Below, piece by piece: positions 9,454-17,960 of a stretch of 64,000 nt of DNA. A program made the position numbers and the translations under genes. Under the pieces are notes generated by a model that searched no databases, was not told where the DNA came from, and saw only the letters and a list, made by a program, of their open reading frames with translations. This DNA is from Roseococcus pinisoli (GTDB taxonomy: Bacteria > Pseudomonadota > Alphaproteobacteria > Acetobacterales > Acetobacteraceae). Numbering within the stretch: the stretch's first letter is position 1; every line of letters starts with the position of its first letter. The DNA is taken from assembly GCF_018413645.1 (NCBI RefSeq), contig NZ_JAHCDA010000004.1, positions 310,001 through 374,000 of the forward strand, read 5' to 3'.

Positions 9454-10574
9454 ACGAACCCGTCCCCGCCCCCGGCCGTGGCCGCCTCGCCCCCCTGGTG
9501 GCGACGCGGCGCCAGCGGCTGATGCTGAGCCTCGGCGCGCTGGGGACGGTGATCGGCGGCCTCTGGCTCTTCTCCGAGATCCTGACGCCCTTCGTCCTCG
9601 CGGGCTGCATCGCCTATTTCCTCGACCCGCTGGCGACGCGCATGACGCGCATGGGCCTGCCGCGCGGCCTGGCCGCCATCCTGCTGGTCTTCCTGCTGGT
9701 GCTGCTGACGCTGCTGTCGCTGCTGCTGCTCTATCCGCTCATCGTCTCGCAGATGGCCATGCTGCTGAACGCCCTGCCGAGCTACGTCAGCAGCATCACC
9801 GCGACGCTGCGGGATCTGCTGGTCTCGCTGGAGGAGGCCGCGGGGCCGGACCTCGTGGGCTCCCGCCTGCGCGAGCTGATCATCAGCCAGGCCAGCGCCA
9901 TGGTGAGCTGGCTCGGCACCGCCGCGACGCGGCTGATCGGCGGCGGCTTCGCCCTCTTCAACGTCTTCACCCTGGCGATCGTGACGCCGGTGATGAGCTT
10001 CTACCTGCTGCGCGACTGGCCGGGGATGATGGCGCGGCTGGAGAGCTGGATGCCTCGCCGCTCCGCCTCGACCCTGCGGCAGCTGGCCCGCGACATCGAC
10101 CGCGTGCTCTCCGCCTGGCTGCGCGGGCAGCTGCTCTGCTGCCTGATCCTCGGCGTCTATTACGCCGTGACCCTCTCGGCGATCGGGCTGGAGCTCGGCC
10201 TCACCGTCGGCCTGGTCTCGGGCTTCCTCTCCTTCATCCCCTATGTCGGCTCCATGACCGGCCTCGCGCTTTCGGTCCTGCTGGCGATCGGCCAGTGGGG
10301 CGATTGGAACGGGGTGCTGTGGGTGCTCGCCATCTTCTTCACCGGCCAGGCGGTCGAGGGCTACGTGATCTACCCGCGCCTGATGGGCGACCGGGTGCAC
10401 CTGCACGCCGTCTGGGTCATCTTCGCGCTCTTCGCGGGCGGCGTGGCCTTCGGCTTCCTGGGCGTGCTGCTGGCCGTGCCCATGGCCGCGGCGATCGGCG
10501 TGCTGGCGCGGTACTGGCTGCGGCGTTACCTCGAAAGTCCCCTGTACCTCGACCCCCCAAGGACGGGCCTGTGA
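9450..10574 (+). CDS. AI-2E family transporter (PerM-like permease)
   Basis: A 374-residue inner-membrane protein with the AI-2E/PerM layout: two N-terminal helices, a soluble amphipathic middle (about 100-175), and further helices to the C-terminus. Motifs include ILTPFVLAGCIAYFLDPLA, VVTPVMSFYLLRDW-type sequence (IVTPVMSFYLLRDW) and FLSFIPYVGSMTGLALS. The family includes exporters and Na/H antiporters; no autoinducer role is implied. Start overlaps the previous stop and its own stop overlaps the hdaA start (GTGA), so this is a tight operon. Confidence 0.92.
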   Translation: MNEPVPAPGRGRLAPLVATRRQRLMLSLGALGTVIGGLWLFSEILTPFVLAGCIAYFLDPLATRMTRMGLPRGLAAILLVFLLVLLTLLSLLLLYPLIVSQMAMLLNALPSYVSSITATLRDLLVSLEEAAGPDLVGSRLRELIISQASAMVSWLGTAATRLIGGGFALFNVFTLAIVTPVMSFYLLRDWPGMMARLESWMPRRSASTLRQLARDIDRVLSAWLRGQLLCCLILGVYYAVTLSAIGLELGLTVGLVSGFLSFIPYVGSMTGLALSVLLAIGQWGDWNGVLWVLAIFFTGQAVEGYVIYPRLMGDRVHLHAVWVIFALFAGGVAFGFLGVLLAVPMAAAIGVLARYWLRRYLESPLYLDPPRTGL

Positions 10575-11290
10575 TCCAGCTGACGCTGCCCATCGAACGT
10601 CCTCCCTCCTATGCCGCGGCCGATTTCGTGGCCGATTCCAGCAACGAGGAGGCACTGCACTGGCTGTCCGCCCCCGGTCGCTGGCCCGACCGCCGGCTCG
10701 TCCTGGCGGGGCCGTCCGGCACGGGGAAGACGCATCTGCTGCATGCGACGGCCGAGGCCCAGGGCTGGGCGATCATGCATGGCCCCTCCCTGCGCGGCCT
10801 TCCGCCCGTGCCCGAGCGCGGCGTGGCGCTGGACGATGCGGACCTGCCTGCCGAGGAGGAAGCGCTCCTTCACCTGATGAACGCCTGCGCCGAGGGCGGC
10901 CTGCCGCTGCTGATGGCGGCCCATCGCCCGCCCTCGCGCTGGCGCGTGGCGTTGCCCGACCTCCGCTCCCGCCTCGCCGCGACCGCCGTCGCCATGCTGG
11001 ACGAGCCCTCGGACGCGCTGCTGGACGCGCTGCTGACCAAGCATCTGGCGGATCTGCAGTTCGACATCCCGGACGCCTTCATCGTGAGCGTCCTGCGCTA
11101 CCGCCTGCCGCGCCGCGCCTCGGCGATCGCCGAGGCGGTCACGCGCCTGGGGCGGGCCTCGCTCGTCGCCGGGCGCCGGCTGACCCGCAGCCACGCCCTC
11201 GATACCATCAGACCCCTATTGGATGACGATTCTGGGACATCGGACGACGACGCGCCCGTTCCAGTCCCCCCCGATCCGGCGCTGCTGTAG
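10571..11290 (+). CDS. hdaA: DnaA-regulatory inactivator homolog HdaA
   Basis: DnaA-related AAA+ protein that, with the beta clamp, stimulates ATP hydrolysis by DnaA and restrains re-initiation. The chosen start is GTG at 10571 (GTG ATC CAG CTG), overlapping the permease stop, and gives 239 residues. VIQLTLPIE at the N-terminus contains the QL-x-LP clamp-binding motif. GPSGTGKTHLLHA is Walker A. The DnaA-like domain III continues to about residue 215, where a disordered acidic and proline-rich tail follows. Position between a PerM-like gene and ppk matches Caulobacter hdaA. Confidence 0.9.
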   Translation: MIQLTLPIERPPSYAAADFVADSSNEEALHWLSAPGRWPDRRLVLAGPSGTGKTHLLHATAEAQGWAIMHGPSLRGLPPVPERGVALDDADLPAEEEALLHLMNACAEGGLPLLMAAHRPPSRWRVALPDLRSRLAATAVAMLDEPSDALLDALLTKHLADLQFDIPDAFIVSVLRYRLPRRASAIAEAVTRLGRASLVAGRRLTRSHALDTIRPLLDDDSGTSDDDAPVPVPPDPALL

Positions 11291-11300
11291 AAGTGGTCCC

Positions 11301-13499
11301 ATGACGAGCACCGAGATCCTCCCCTCGCCGAGCCCCTATCCGCAGAATGCGTCGTCCCACGACGACCCGATGACGGACCCGGGCCGGTTCTTCAACCGCG
11401 AACTCTCCTGGCTCGACTTCAACACCAGGGTGCTGGAGGAGGCGGCCAACCCGCAGCACCCGCTGCTGGAGCGCCTGCGCTTCGTCGCCATCTCCGGCTC
11501 GAACCTCGACGAATTCTACTCCGTCCGCGTCTCCGGCCTCGTCGGCCAGGAGCGTGAGGGCGTGAAGACCCTCTCCCCCGACGGCCTGACGCCCACCCAG
11601 CAGCTCGCGGCCATCCAGGCTCGCGCCATGACCCTGATCGAGGGCCAGCAGGAGGCCTGGCGCACGCTGCGGCACCTGCTGCGGCCGGCCAAGCTCGCCG
11701 TGCTCGACGCCGAGGAACTGCTGCCGGCGGAGATCGCCTGGCTCGAATCCTACTTCCTCGATCGCCTTTTCCCGATCCTGACGCCGCTGGCGGTGGACCC
11801 CGCGCACCCCTTCCCCTTCATCTCCAACCTCGCCTTCTGCATGGTGCTGAAGCTGGTGCGTGAGGCCGATGGCGGCACGATGCGCGCCCTGCTGACGCTG
11901 CCGCCCCAGGTGGACCGCTTCATCCGCCTGCCCGCCACGGCCGATGGCGGCATCCGCTTCGCCCTTCTCGAGGATGTGGTGGCGCTGAACCTGCACCACC
12001 TCTTCCCCGGCTTCATCCCGGCCGAGCGCGGCCTCTTCCGCCTCATCCGCGACACCGACGTCGAATTCGAGGAGGAGGCGGAGGATCTCGTCCGCTCCTA
12101 CGAGACGGCGCTGAAGCGCCGCCGCCGCGGCCGTGCCATCCGCCTCGCCGTCGAGGCGCGGATGCCGGCCGACATGGTGGATTTCGTCGCCGAGGAGCTG
12201 GGCGCCGACCGCAACGCCGTCATCGTGCTGGAGGGGCTGCTGGGCGTCTCCGACCTCAACCAGCTCATCGTCGACGACCGGCCGGACCTGCTCTTCACGC
12301 CCTACACGCCACGCTTCCCCGAGCGCATCCTGGACTTCGGCGGCGATTGCTTCGCGGCGATCCGCGCGAAGGACATCGTCGTCCACCACCCCTATGAGAG
12401 CTTCGACGTGGTGGTGCAGTTCCTGCGCCAGGCGGCCCGCGATCCGAACGTCATCGGCATCAAGCAGACGCTGTACCGCACGAGCCGCGACAGCCCGATC
12501 GCCCGCGCGCTGATCGAGGCGGCCGAGGCGGGCAAGTCCGTCACGGCCATGGTGGAGCTGAAGGCCCGCTTCGACGAGGAGCGCAACATCTCCATCGCGC
12601 GCGAGCTGGAGGCGGCCGGCGTGCAGGTGGTCTTCGGCTTCGTCGAGCTGAAGACCCACGCCAAGATCAGCCTCGTGATCCGGCGCGAGGGCGGCGGGCT
12701 GCGCAGCTATGTGCATTTCGGCACGGGCAACTATCACCCGATCACCGCGCGCATCTACACCGACCTCTCCTTCTTCACGACGGACCCGGCGCTGACGCGC
12801 GATGCCTCGAAGCTGTTCAACTACATGACCGGCTATGCGCGCCCCGAGGCCATGGAGCGGCTCGCCTTCTCGCCGCTCACCATCCGCCCCTCGATGAATG
12901 CGCTGATCGAGCAGGAGATCGCCTTCGCGAAGGAGGGCAAGCCCGGCGGCATCTGGCTGAAGATGAACAGCCTGGTCGACAAGGACCTGGTCGACGCGCT
13001 CTACCGGGCCAGCCAGGCGGGCGTGAAGATCGAATGCGTGGTGCGCGGCATCTGCTGCCTGCGCCCCGGCGTGCCCGGCCTGTCCGAGAATATCAGCGTG
13101 AAGAGCATTGTCGGCCGCTTTCTGGAGCACAGCCGGATCTATGTCTTCGGCAACGGCCATCGCTTGCCCAGCCGCCGCGCGCGCGTCTTCATCAGCAGCG
13201 CCGACTGGATGGCGCGCAACATGGATTGGCGCGTGGAGACGATGGTGCCGGTTGAGAATCCGACCGTGCATGCCCAGGTGCTCGACCAGATCATGGTCAC
13301 GAACCTCAAGGACGCCGCCCAGAGCTGGAACCTGGAATCGGACGGCACCTGGCGCCGCCAGACGCCCGACCCGCGGGCCTTCTCCGCCCACGAATACTTC
13401 ATGACCAACCCTTCGCTCTCCGGTCGTGGCTCGGCGCTCAATCCGCCCGCGCCGCGCGCGCCGCGGCGGCACAAGACCGACCGGCTTCAACAGGACTGA
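11301..13499 (+). CDS. ppk: Polyphosphate kinase 1
   Basis: Makes inorganic polyphosphate from ATP reversibly. The start at 11301 gives 732 residues; an earlier in-frame ATG at 11223 lies inside hdaA and is rejected. RFFNRELSWLDFNTRVLEEA is the standard N-domain opening. The two active-site histidines are H453 (LKTHAKISLVI) and H610 (RFLEHSRIYVFG). FGTGNYHPITARIYTDL is the ATP site. Ten bases separate it from hdaA and eight from ppx, so one operon probably makes and degrades polyphosphate. Confidence 0.97.
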   Translation: MTSTEILPSPSPYPQNASSHDDPMTDPGRFFNRELSWLDFNTRVLEEAANPQHPLLERLRFVAISGSNLDEFYSVRVSGLVGQEREGVKTLSPDGLTPTQQLAAIQARAMTLIEGQQEAWRTLRHLLRPAKLAVLDAEELLPAEIAWLESYFLDRLFPILTPLAVDPAHPFPFISNLAFCMVLKLVREADGGTMRALLTLPPQVDRFIRLPATADGGIRFALLEDVVALNLHHLFPGFIPAERGLFRLIRDTDVEFEEEAEDLVRSYETALKRRRRGRAIRLAVEARMPADMVDFVAEELGADRNAVIVLEGLLGVSDLNQLIVDDRPDLLFTPYTPRFPERILDFGGDCFAAIRAKDIVVHHPYESFDVVVQFLRQAARDPNVIGIKQTLYRTSRDSPIARALIEAAEAGKSVTAMVELKARFDEERNISIARELEAAGVQVVFGFVELKTHAKISLVIRREGGGLRSYVHFGTGNYHPITARIYTDLSFFTTDPALTRDASKLFNYMTGYARPEAMERLAFSPLTIRPSMNALIEQEIAFAKEGKPGGIWLKMNSLVDKDLVDALYRASQAGVKIECVVRGICCLRPGVPGLSENISVKSIVGRFLEHSRIYVFGNGHRLPSRRARVFISSADWMARNMDWRVETMVPVENPTVHAQVLDQIMVTNLKDAAQSWNLESDGTWRRQTPDPRAFSAHEYFMTNPSLSGRGSALNPPAPRAPRRHKTDRLQQD

Positions 13500-13506
13500 T
13501 TTCCGT

Positions 13507-15009
13507 ATGACATCTCCGGGCCCCGACAAGCCACGCTTCGGCGTTGTGGACCTTGGCTCCAACTCCGTCCGTCTCGTGGTCTATGAGGGCCTGCGCCGGA
13601 ATCCGCACGCCGTCTTCAACGAGAAGGCGGTGCTCGGCCTGGGGCGCGGCCTGCATGTGACCGGCCGGCTCAACGAGGAGGCGGCGGCCCAGACCCTGAC
13701 CGTGCTGCGGCGCTATCACGCGCTGGCGCGCGGGATGGGCGCCGAGCCGGTGGAGGTGCTGGCCACCGCCGCCGTCCGCGATGCCAGCAACGGCGCCGAG
13801 TTCCTCGAAGGGCTCGAGACGGTGATGCCCGGCGTGCGCGTCACCGTCCTCTCGGGCAATGAGGAAGCGCGGCTCTCGGCCGAGGGGCTGCTCATGGGCG
13901 TGCCCTTCGCCGACGGCGTGCTGGGCGACCTCGGCGGCGGCTCGCTCGAGCTCGTGAAGCTGGCGCGCGGCGAGATCGTCGAGACCGTGTCCTTGCCGAT
14001 CGGCACGCTCCGGCTCGCCGATCGCGCGGAGGGCGACATCGCCCGCGCGCGCGCCATCGTCGAGACGGAGCTGAAGCGCGTACCCTGGCTGGGCGCCACG
14101 CCGCTGAAGGATCTCTTCCTCGTCGGCGGCACCTTCCGCGCCATGGCGCGGATGCACATCTCCCAGACGGGCTACCCGCTCGCCATCGTCCATCACTATG
14201 CGATCCGCCGCGAGGAAGCGCGGGACCTGGCCGGCGTGGTCATGACCTCGCCCCGGAAGTCGCTGGAGCGCATGCCCTCCGCGCCCACCAAGCGCGTGTC
14301 GGACCTGCCCTTCGCCGCGGTGGTGATGCGCCGGCTGCTGCGCGCCTCCGGCGCCGCGCGCGTCGTCTTCTCGGCCAATGGCCTGCGCGAGGGCTGGTAT
14401 GGCCGCCGCCTCCCCAGCGCGGAGCGCGCGCGGGACCCGCTGCTCGCCGCCGCCATGGAGCTCGGCGAGCGCCTGGGCCGCGACCTTGCTCTGCCGGAAG
14501 CCCTGCTCCGCTGGATCGAGCCGCTGGCCGAGGAGGGCACCGACCCTACCCTCCGCGCGGCCGCCTGCTGGATCAGCGACACCGGCTCCCGCGATCACCC
14601 GGAATACCGGGCCGAGCAGTCCTTCCTGCGGATCCTGCGGCTGCATGGCGTGGGCCTGGATCACCATGCGCGCGCCTTCCTCGCCCTCACCGCCGCACTC
14701 CGCTACGAGGCCGAGGCGGAGGCGCCCTGGCTGCAACCGGCGCGCATGCTGCTCTCCCCGGCGGCCATCCGCCGCGCGGAGATGGCAGGGGCCGCGTTCC
14801 GCCTGGCCTATACGCTTTGCGGCGGCGTCCCCGAGCTGCTGAACGCCACGGTGCTGCTGCGGCGTGGGCGCCGGCTGGTCCTGCAGCTGAACGAGGGCGC
14901 GGGCGTCTTCGCCGGCGAGAGCGTGCTGCGGCGGCTGGAGGCCCTGGCCGTCACCCTCGGGCTCGATCCGCTGCTGGAAGTGGCCGAGGGCGGCCCGCCG
15001 GCCGGCTGA
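13507..15009 (+). CDS. ppx: Exopolyphosphatase / GppA-like phosphatase
   Basis: Releases phosphate from polyphosphate ends, or removes the 5' phosphate of pppGpp; the two activities are not separable by sequence here. It has 500 residues from ATG at 13507. FGVVDLGSNSVRLVVYEG is the first phosphate-binding loop of the sugar-kinase/actin fold, and GVLGDLGGGSLELV is the second. A C-terminal HD-like helical domain (about residues 310-500) is present, including GVGLDHHARAF. It directly follows ppk. Confidence 0.95.
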   Translation: MTSPGPDKPRFGVVDLGSNSVRLVVYEGLRRNPHAVFNEKAVLGLGRGLHVTGRLNEEAAAQTLTVLRRYHALARGMGAEPVEVLATAAVRDASNGAEFLEGLETVMPGVRVTVLSGNEEARLSAEGLLMGVPFADGVLGDLGGGSLELVKLARGEIVETVSLPIGTLRLADRAEGDIARARAIVETELKRVPWLGATPLKDLFLVGGTFRAMARMHISQTGYPLAIVHHYAIRREEARDLAGVVMTSPRKSLERMPSAPTKRVSDLPFAAVVMRRLLRASGAARVVFSANGLREGWYGRRLPSAERARDPLLAAAMELGERLGRDLALPEALLRWIEPLAEEGTDPTLRAAACWISDTGSRDHPEYRAEQSFLRILRLHGVGLDHHARAFLALTAALRYEAEAEAPWLQPARMLLSPAAIRRAEMAGAAFRLAYTLCGGVPELLNATVLLRRGRRLVLQLNEGAGVFAGESVLRRLEALAVTLGLDPLLEVAEGGPPAG

Positions 15010-15019
15010 CAGGTCCCGG

Positions 15020-15086
15020 GAGCATTTCCCGTTCGCGGGGGCTCACGGCGAACGACCAGATGATCCCATCTGATCGGGTGATGCTC
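15020..15086. repeat. Multi-stem palindromic intergenic element
   Basis: GAGCAT at 15020 pairs with ATGCTC at 15081-15086, with CCCG and CGGG continuing the outer stem. Inside are two hairpins: CGTTCGC/GCGAACG (15030-15054) and CAGATG/CATCTG (15057-15072). It fills the gap between convergent ppx and the small membrane gene, so it could terminate both. The outer arm resembles GAGCAT-type palindromic repeats of alphaproteobacteria, and a related sequence occurs at 61636-61680. Confidence 0.6.
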
Positions 15087-15370
15087 TAGCGGCGAAAGGC
15101 CATGGCGCCGGCGGCCGCCGCGCTGGCCAGGAAGAGGCCGAGCATCTGGCCCATGGGCAGGTCCAGGAAGGCGCCGACGCACCAGCTCGCCAGCGGCAGC
15201 AGGGCGATGCGAAGCAGCCGCCCGTCCTCCGGCTCATCCTCCGCGATGCGCGTGGGCGCCGCGCCGCGCCATGCCGGGCGCATGTCGTAGGGGCCAAGAC
15301 CGCCGGGCGCCATCTGTTCCGCGGCGATGAGGCAGGGGAAAGGCCGGGGGGAGCGAATGCGGTATTCCAT
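15086..15370 (-). CDS. Small hypothetical membrane protein
   Basis: A 94-residue protein I do not recognise. Residues 1-50 are soluble; residues about 51-92 hold two hydrophobic stretches (IALLPLASWCVGAFLDL and MLGLFLASAAAAGAMAF) separated by P-M-G-Q, suggesting a two-helix hairpin in the inner membrane with a short basic tail. Codon use matches its neighbours. It is convergent with ppx and its TAG stop lies at the edge of the palindromic repeat. The gene may be real, but no family supports it. Confidence 0.5.
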   Translation of the reverse strand: MEYRIRSPRPFPCLIAAEQMAPGGLGPYDMRPAWRGAAPTRIAEDEPEDGRLLRIALLPLASWCVGAFLDLPMGQMLGLFLASAAAAGAMAFRR

Positions 15371-15456
15371 GCGGCGAAGATCGCCGCGACCGCCCCCTTG
15401 CGGCCAATCCGCGTTTCCTTAGCCGGCGAGAGGCGCCGCCTATCGGCCAGATCGCC

Positions 15457-16395
15457 TCAGCGAACCCCGGTGAAATAGGCGAGCAGCACCGAGAGGCTGA
15501 CGATCGAAAGCAGCGTCGAGATCAGGACCGCCGCGCCCGAAGTGTCCGTGCCGGCGGCGTAGCGCCGCGCCAGGAGGAAGGCATTGGCGCCCGTCGGCAG
15601 GGCCGCAGCCGTGACGGCCACCGCCATCTCGATGGGCGTAAGTTCCATCGCCCGGCCGACCAGCCAGACGATCAGCGGCAGCCCGGCCAGCTTCAGCACC
15701 ACCGTGACGCCGGTCTGCTTCCATCCCGCCCGTGCATCGAAGCCGTTGAGGCTCCCGCCCAGGCAGAAAAGCGCGACCGGCGGCGCCGCCGCGCCCAGCA
15801 TTTCCAGCGTGGTGCGGGCCGGCGCCGGGACGGGCAGCTTCAGCGCGCTCCAGATGATGGCCGCCAGCACGGCCATCACGACCGGGTTGCGCACCACGCC
15901 GCTCGCCGTCGCGAGCAGCAGCCGGAGCGGCTCCGCCTTCTCGTTCTGCGCGATCTCCGCGACGATGGTGGCGGTGCCGAGCAGCAGCACGGAATGCAGC
16001 GCAAGGATCGAGATCAGCACCGAGAGCCCTTCCGGCCCGAAGCCCGCGGCGATGAGCGGGATGCCCATCATCACGGTGTTCCCGAAGGTCACGTTGAGCG
16101 CCAGGATCCCGCCCGTCGCCAGCGGCATGCGCGCCTGCCGGGAACCGATCAGCGTGACGACGTAAAGCACCGCCGCCCCCAGGAAGAAGGCCAGCGCCGC
16201 GGAACCGCCGCCCTGGTGCCCCGCCGTGCCGCTGGCGAAGAGCAGCGAGGGCGCAGCCAGGCTGAAGGCGAAGCTGTTGAGGCCGCGGAAGCCCGCGGCA
16301 TCGATCCATTTGCGGGACGCTGCGAGATATCCCGCGAGGATGATGGCGAAGATCGGTGCCACCACCTGCAGGACCACAAGCGCCGCGCCGGTCAT
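15457..16395 (-). CDS. AEC family transporter (auxin efflux carrier-like permease)
   Basis: A 312-residue polytopic membrane protein with about ten helices in two five-helix repeats, the AEC plan. VVAPIFAIILAGYLAAS begins helix 1; ALNVTFGNTVMMGIPLIAA is the conserved N-G/N-T crossing motif of the first half, mirrored by TAAALPTGANAFLLARRY in the second. Bacterial members often move malonate, malate or amino acids; the substrate is unknown here. The ATG at 16395 overlaps the gmk stop by 4 bases, so it is read downstream of yicC-gmk. Confidence 0.9.
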   Translation of the reverse strand: MTGAALVVLQVVAPIFAIILAGYLAASRKWIDAAGFRGLNSFAFSLAAPSLLFASGTAGHQGGGSAALAFFLGAAVLYVVTLIGSRQARMPLATGGILALNVTFGNTVMMGIPLIAAGFGPEGLSVLISILALHSVLLLGTATIVAEIAQNEKAEPLRLLLATASGVVRNPVVMAVLAAIIWSALKLPVPAPARTTLEMLGAAAPPVALFCLGGSLNGFDARAGWKQTGVTVVLKLAGLPLIVWLVGRAMELTPIEMAVAVTAAALPTGANAFLLARRYAAGTDTSGAAVLISTLLSIVSLSVLLAYFTGVR

Positions 16396-17030
16396 TCCCG
16401 CAGCAGCCCCGCGACGAAGTCGGGCAGCCATCGCTGCCGGGCGCGCTCGCCGCGCGCGGCCTGCAGGATCGCCCGCACGGCCTGGGCCGTGTCCTGGAAG
16501 TCCTCATTCACCAGCACGTGGTCGAACTCCTCCCAATGGGAAATCTCGTCGCGGGCCGCGGCCATGCGGCGCGCGATCTCCTCGGGGCTGTCCTGGCCGC
16601 GGCCGCGCAGCCGGCGCTCTAGTTCCCGGATCGAGGGCGGCAGGAGGAAGACGCCCACGACATCCCCGGGCAGCGCTTCTTTCAGGAGGCGGTGGCCCTG
16701 CCACTCGATGTCGAAGAGGACGTCGCGCCCCGATTCCAGCGCGGCCTCCACCGGAGCGCGCGGCGTGCCGTAGGAGCGGCCGAGGAAGCTGGCATGCTCG
16801 ATGAAGCCATCGGCCTCGACCATCGCCGCGAATTCCTCGGGCGTCTTGAAGAAATAGTGCGTGCCCTCTCGTTCACCGGGGCGTGGCGCGCGGGTCGTGG
16901 CGCTGATGGAGAGGGCAAGGTCGCCCTCGGTCGCCAGCAGCTCGCGAGAGATGCTCGTCTTGCCGACGCCCGGCGCCGCCGAGAGCACCAGGCAGACGCC
17001 GCGCCGCGCGGCGAGACGATCACTCGACAT
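16392..17030 (-). CDS. gmk: Guanylate kinase
   Basis: Phosphorylates GMP to GDP. 212 residues, the usual size. The P-loop reads SAAPGVGKTS, with alanine where many homologs have glycine or serine at the first position. SISATTRAPRPGEREGTHY is the GMP-binding region, and FDIEWQGHRLL the Walker B. The C-terminal third includes the helical lid EISHWEEFDHVLVNEDF. It overlaps the end of yicC by 11 bases. Confidence 0.97.
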   Translation of the reverse strand: MSSDRLAARRGVCLVLSAAPGVGKTSISRELLATEGDLALSISATTRAPRPGEREGTHYFFKTPEEFAAMVEADGFIEHASFLGRSYGTPRAPVEAALESGRDVLFDIEWQGHRLLKEALPGDVVGVFLLPPSIRELERRLRGRGQDSPEEIARRMAAARDEISHWEEFDHVLVNEDFQDTAQAVRAILQAARGERARQRWLPDFVAGLLRE

Positions 17031-17922
17031 TGGCGGCCTGCTCCCGGAGGCGTTCGATGGCGGCCTTGAGGTCGAGGCCGATGCGCGTCAGCGCCACGCT
17101 GGCCGATTTGGAGCAGAGCGTGTTCGCCTCGCGCACGAATTCCTGCACGAGGAAGTCGAGCTTGCGCCCGGCGCCCTCGCCTTCCTTCACCAGCGCGCGG
17201 GCGGCGCCGAGATGCGCGGCCAGCCGGTCCAACTCCTCGCGGACGTCGGACTTGGCGGCCAGCAGGGCCACTTCCTGCGCCAGCCGCTCCTCGGGGAAGC
17301 GGGCGCGCCCGGCCTCGCCCAGCAGGCCCGCCAGGGTCTCGTTGAGCCGGGCCTGCTGGGCGGCCGGCTGGTTCGCCGCCTCGGCGCCGGCGGCAGCGCA
17401 GAGCGCCTCGATCTCGTCGAGCAGCGCCGTCACGATATCGGCGAGACGGTCGCCCTCGGCGGCGCGGGACTCCCACAGCGTGTCCAGCGCGCCGCGGAAG
17501 GCGGCGAGCAGCACGGCACGCCGGGCCTCCTCCTCCGCCTCGGTCAGTTCCACCTGCTCGGCGCGCATGACGCCGGGCAGGGCCAGCAGCGCCTCGGCGC
17601 GCGGCGGCGCGGCGCCGGGGATGCGGGCCGCGAGGCTGGTGGCGAGCTCGAGGGCGCGCTCCAGCGCGGCCGGATCGGGCATCAGGGGCGCCCGGCTCTC
17701 GCCGCGCAGCGTGAGGCCGATCTGCACGTTGCCGCGCTTCAGCCGCTTCCCCGCAGCCTCGCGGGCCGGCGCCTCGAGGGCATCCAGGCCGGACGGCAGG
17801 CGGAAGCGGAGCTCCAGCCCGCGGCCGTTCACACTCTTCAATTCCCAGGCATAGGCGGTGCCATCGGCAAGGGTTCCGGCTTCCCGCGCGAAGCCCGTCA
17901 TGCTGCATAAGCGCTTCTTCAT
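17020..17922 (-). CDS. yicC: YicC family endoribonuclease
   Basis: A 300-residue stress-induced RNase family protein. SMTGFAREAG near the N-terminus and SVNGRGLELRFRLPSGLD are the YicC hallmark segments; the C-terminal DUF1732 part includes GRKLDFLVQEFVREANTLCSK. In other bacteria YicC cleaves RNA and affects small-RNA stability. Three starts are possible; ATG at 17922 (M-K-K-R-L-C-S-M-T-G-F) is chosen, because the one at 17949 comes close to the divergent SDR start. Neighbouring gmk is the usual partner. Confidence 0.93.
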   Translation of the reverse strand: MKKRLCSMTGFAREAGTLADGTAYAWELKSVNGRGLELRFRLPSGLDALEAPAREAAGKRLKRGNVQIGLTLRGESRAPLMPDPAALERALELATSLAARIPGAAPPRAEALLALPGVMRAEQVELTEAEEEARRAVLLAAFRGALDTLWESRAAEGDRLADIVTALLDEIEALCAAAGAEAANQPAAQQARLNETLAGLLGEAGRARFPEERLAQEVALLAAKSDVREELDRLAAHLGAARALVKEGEGAGRKLDFLVQEFVREANTLCSKSASVALTRIGLDLKAAIERLREQAANVE

Positions 17923-17960
17923 GCGCAACTTGTCCCGCGCGCCAGCCAAGGAGTCCAGCG

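Noticed and set aside
11223-11300. Upstream in-frame start for ppk at 11223
   Set aside because: It would lie inside hdaA and adds residues without homology; the ATG at 11301 gives the usual length.
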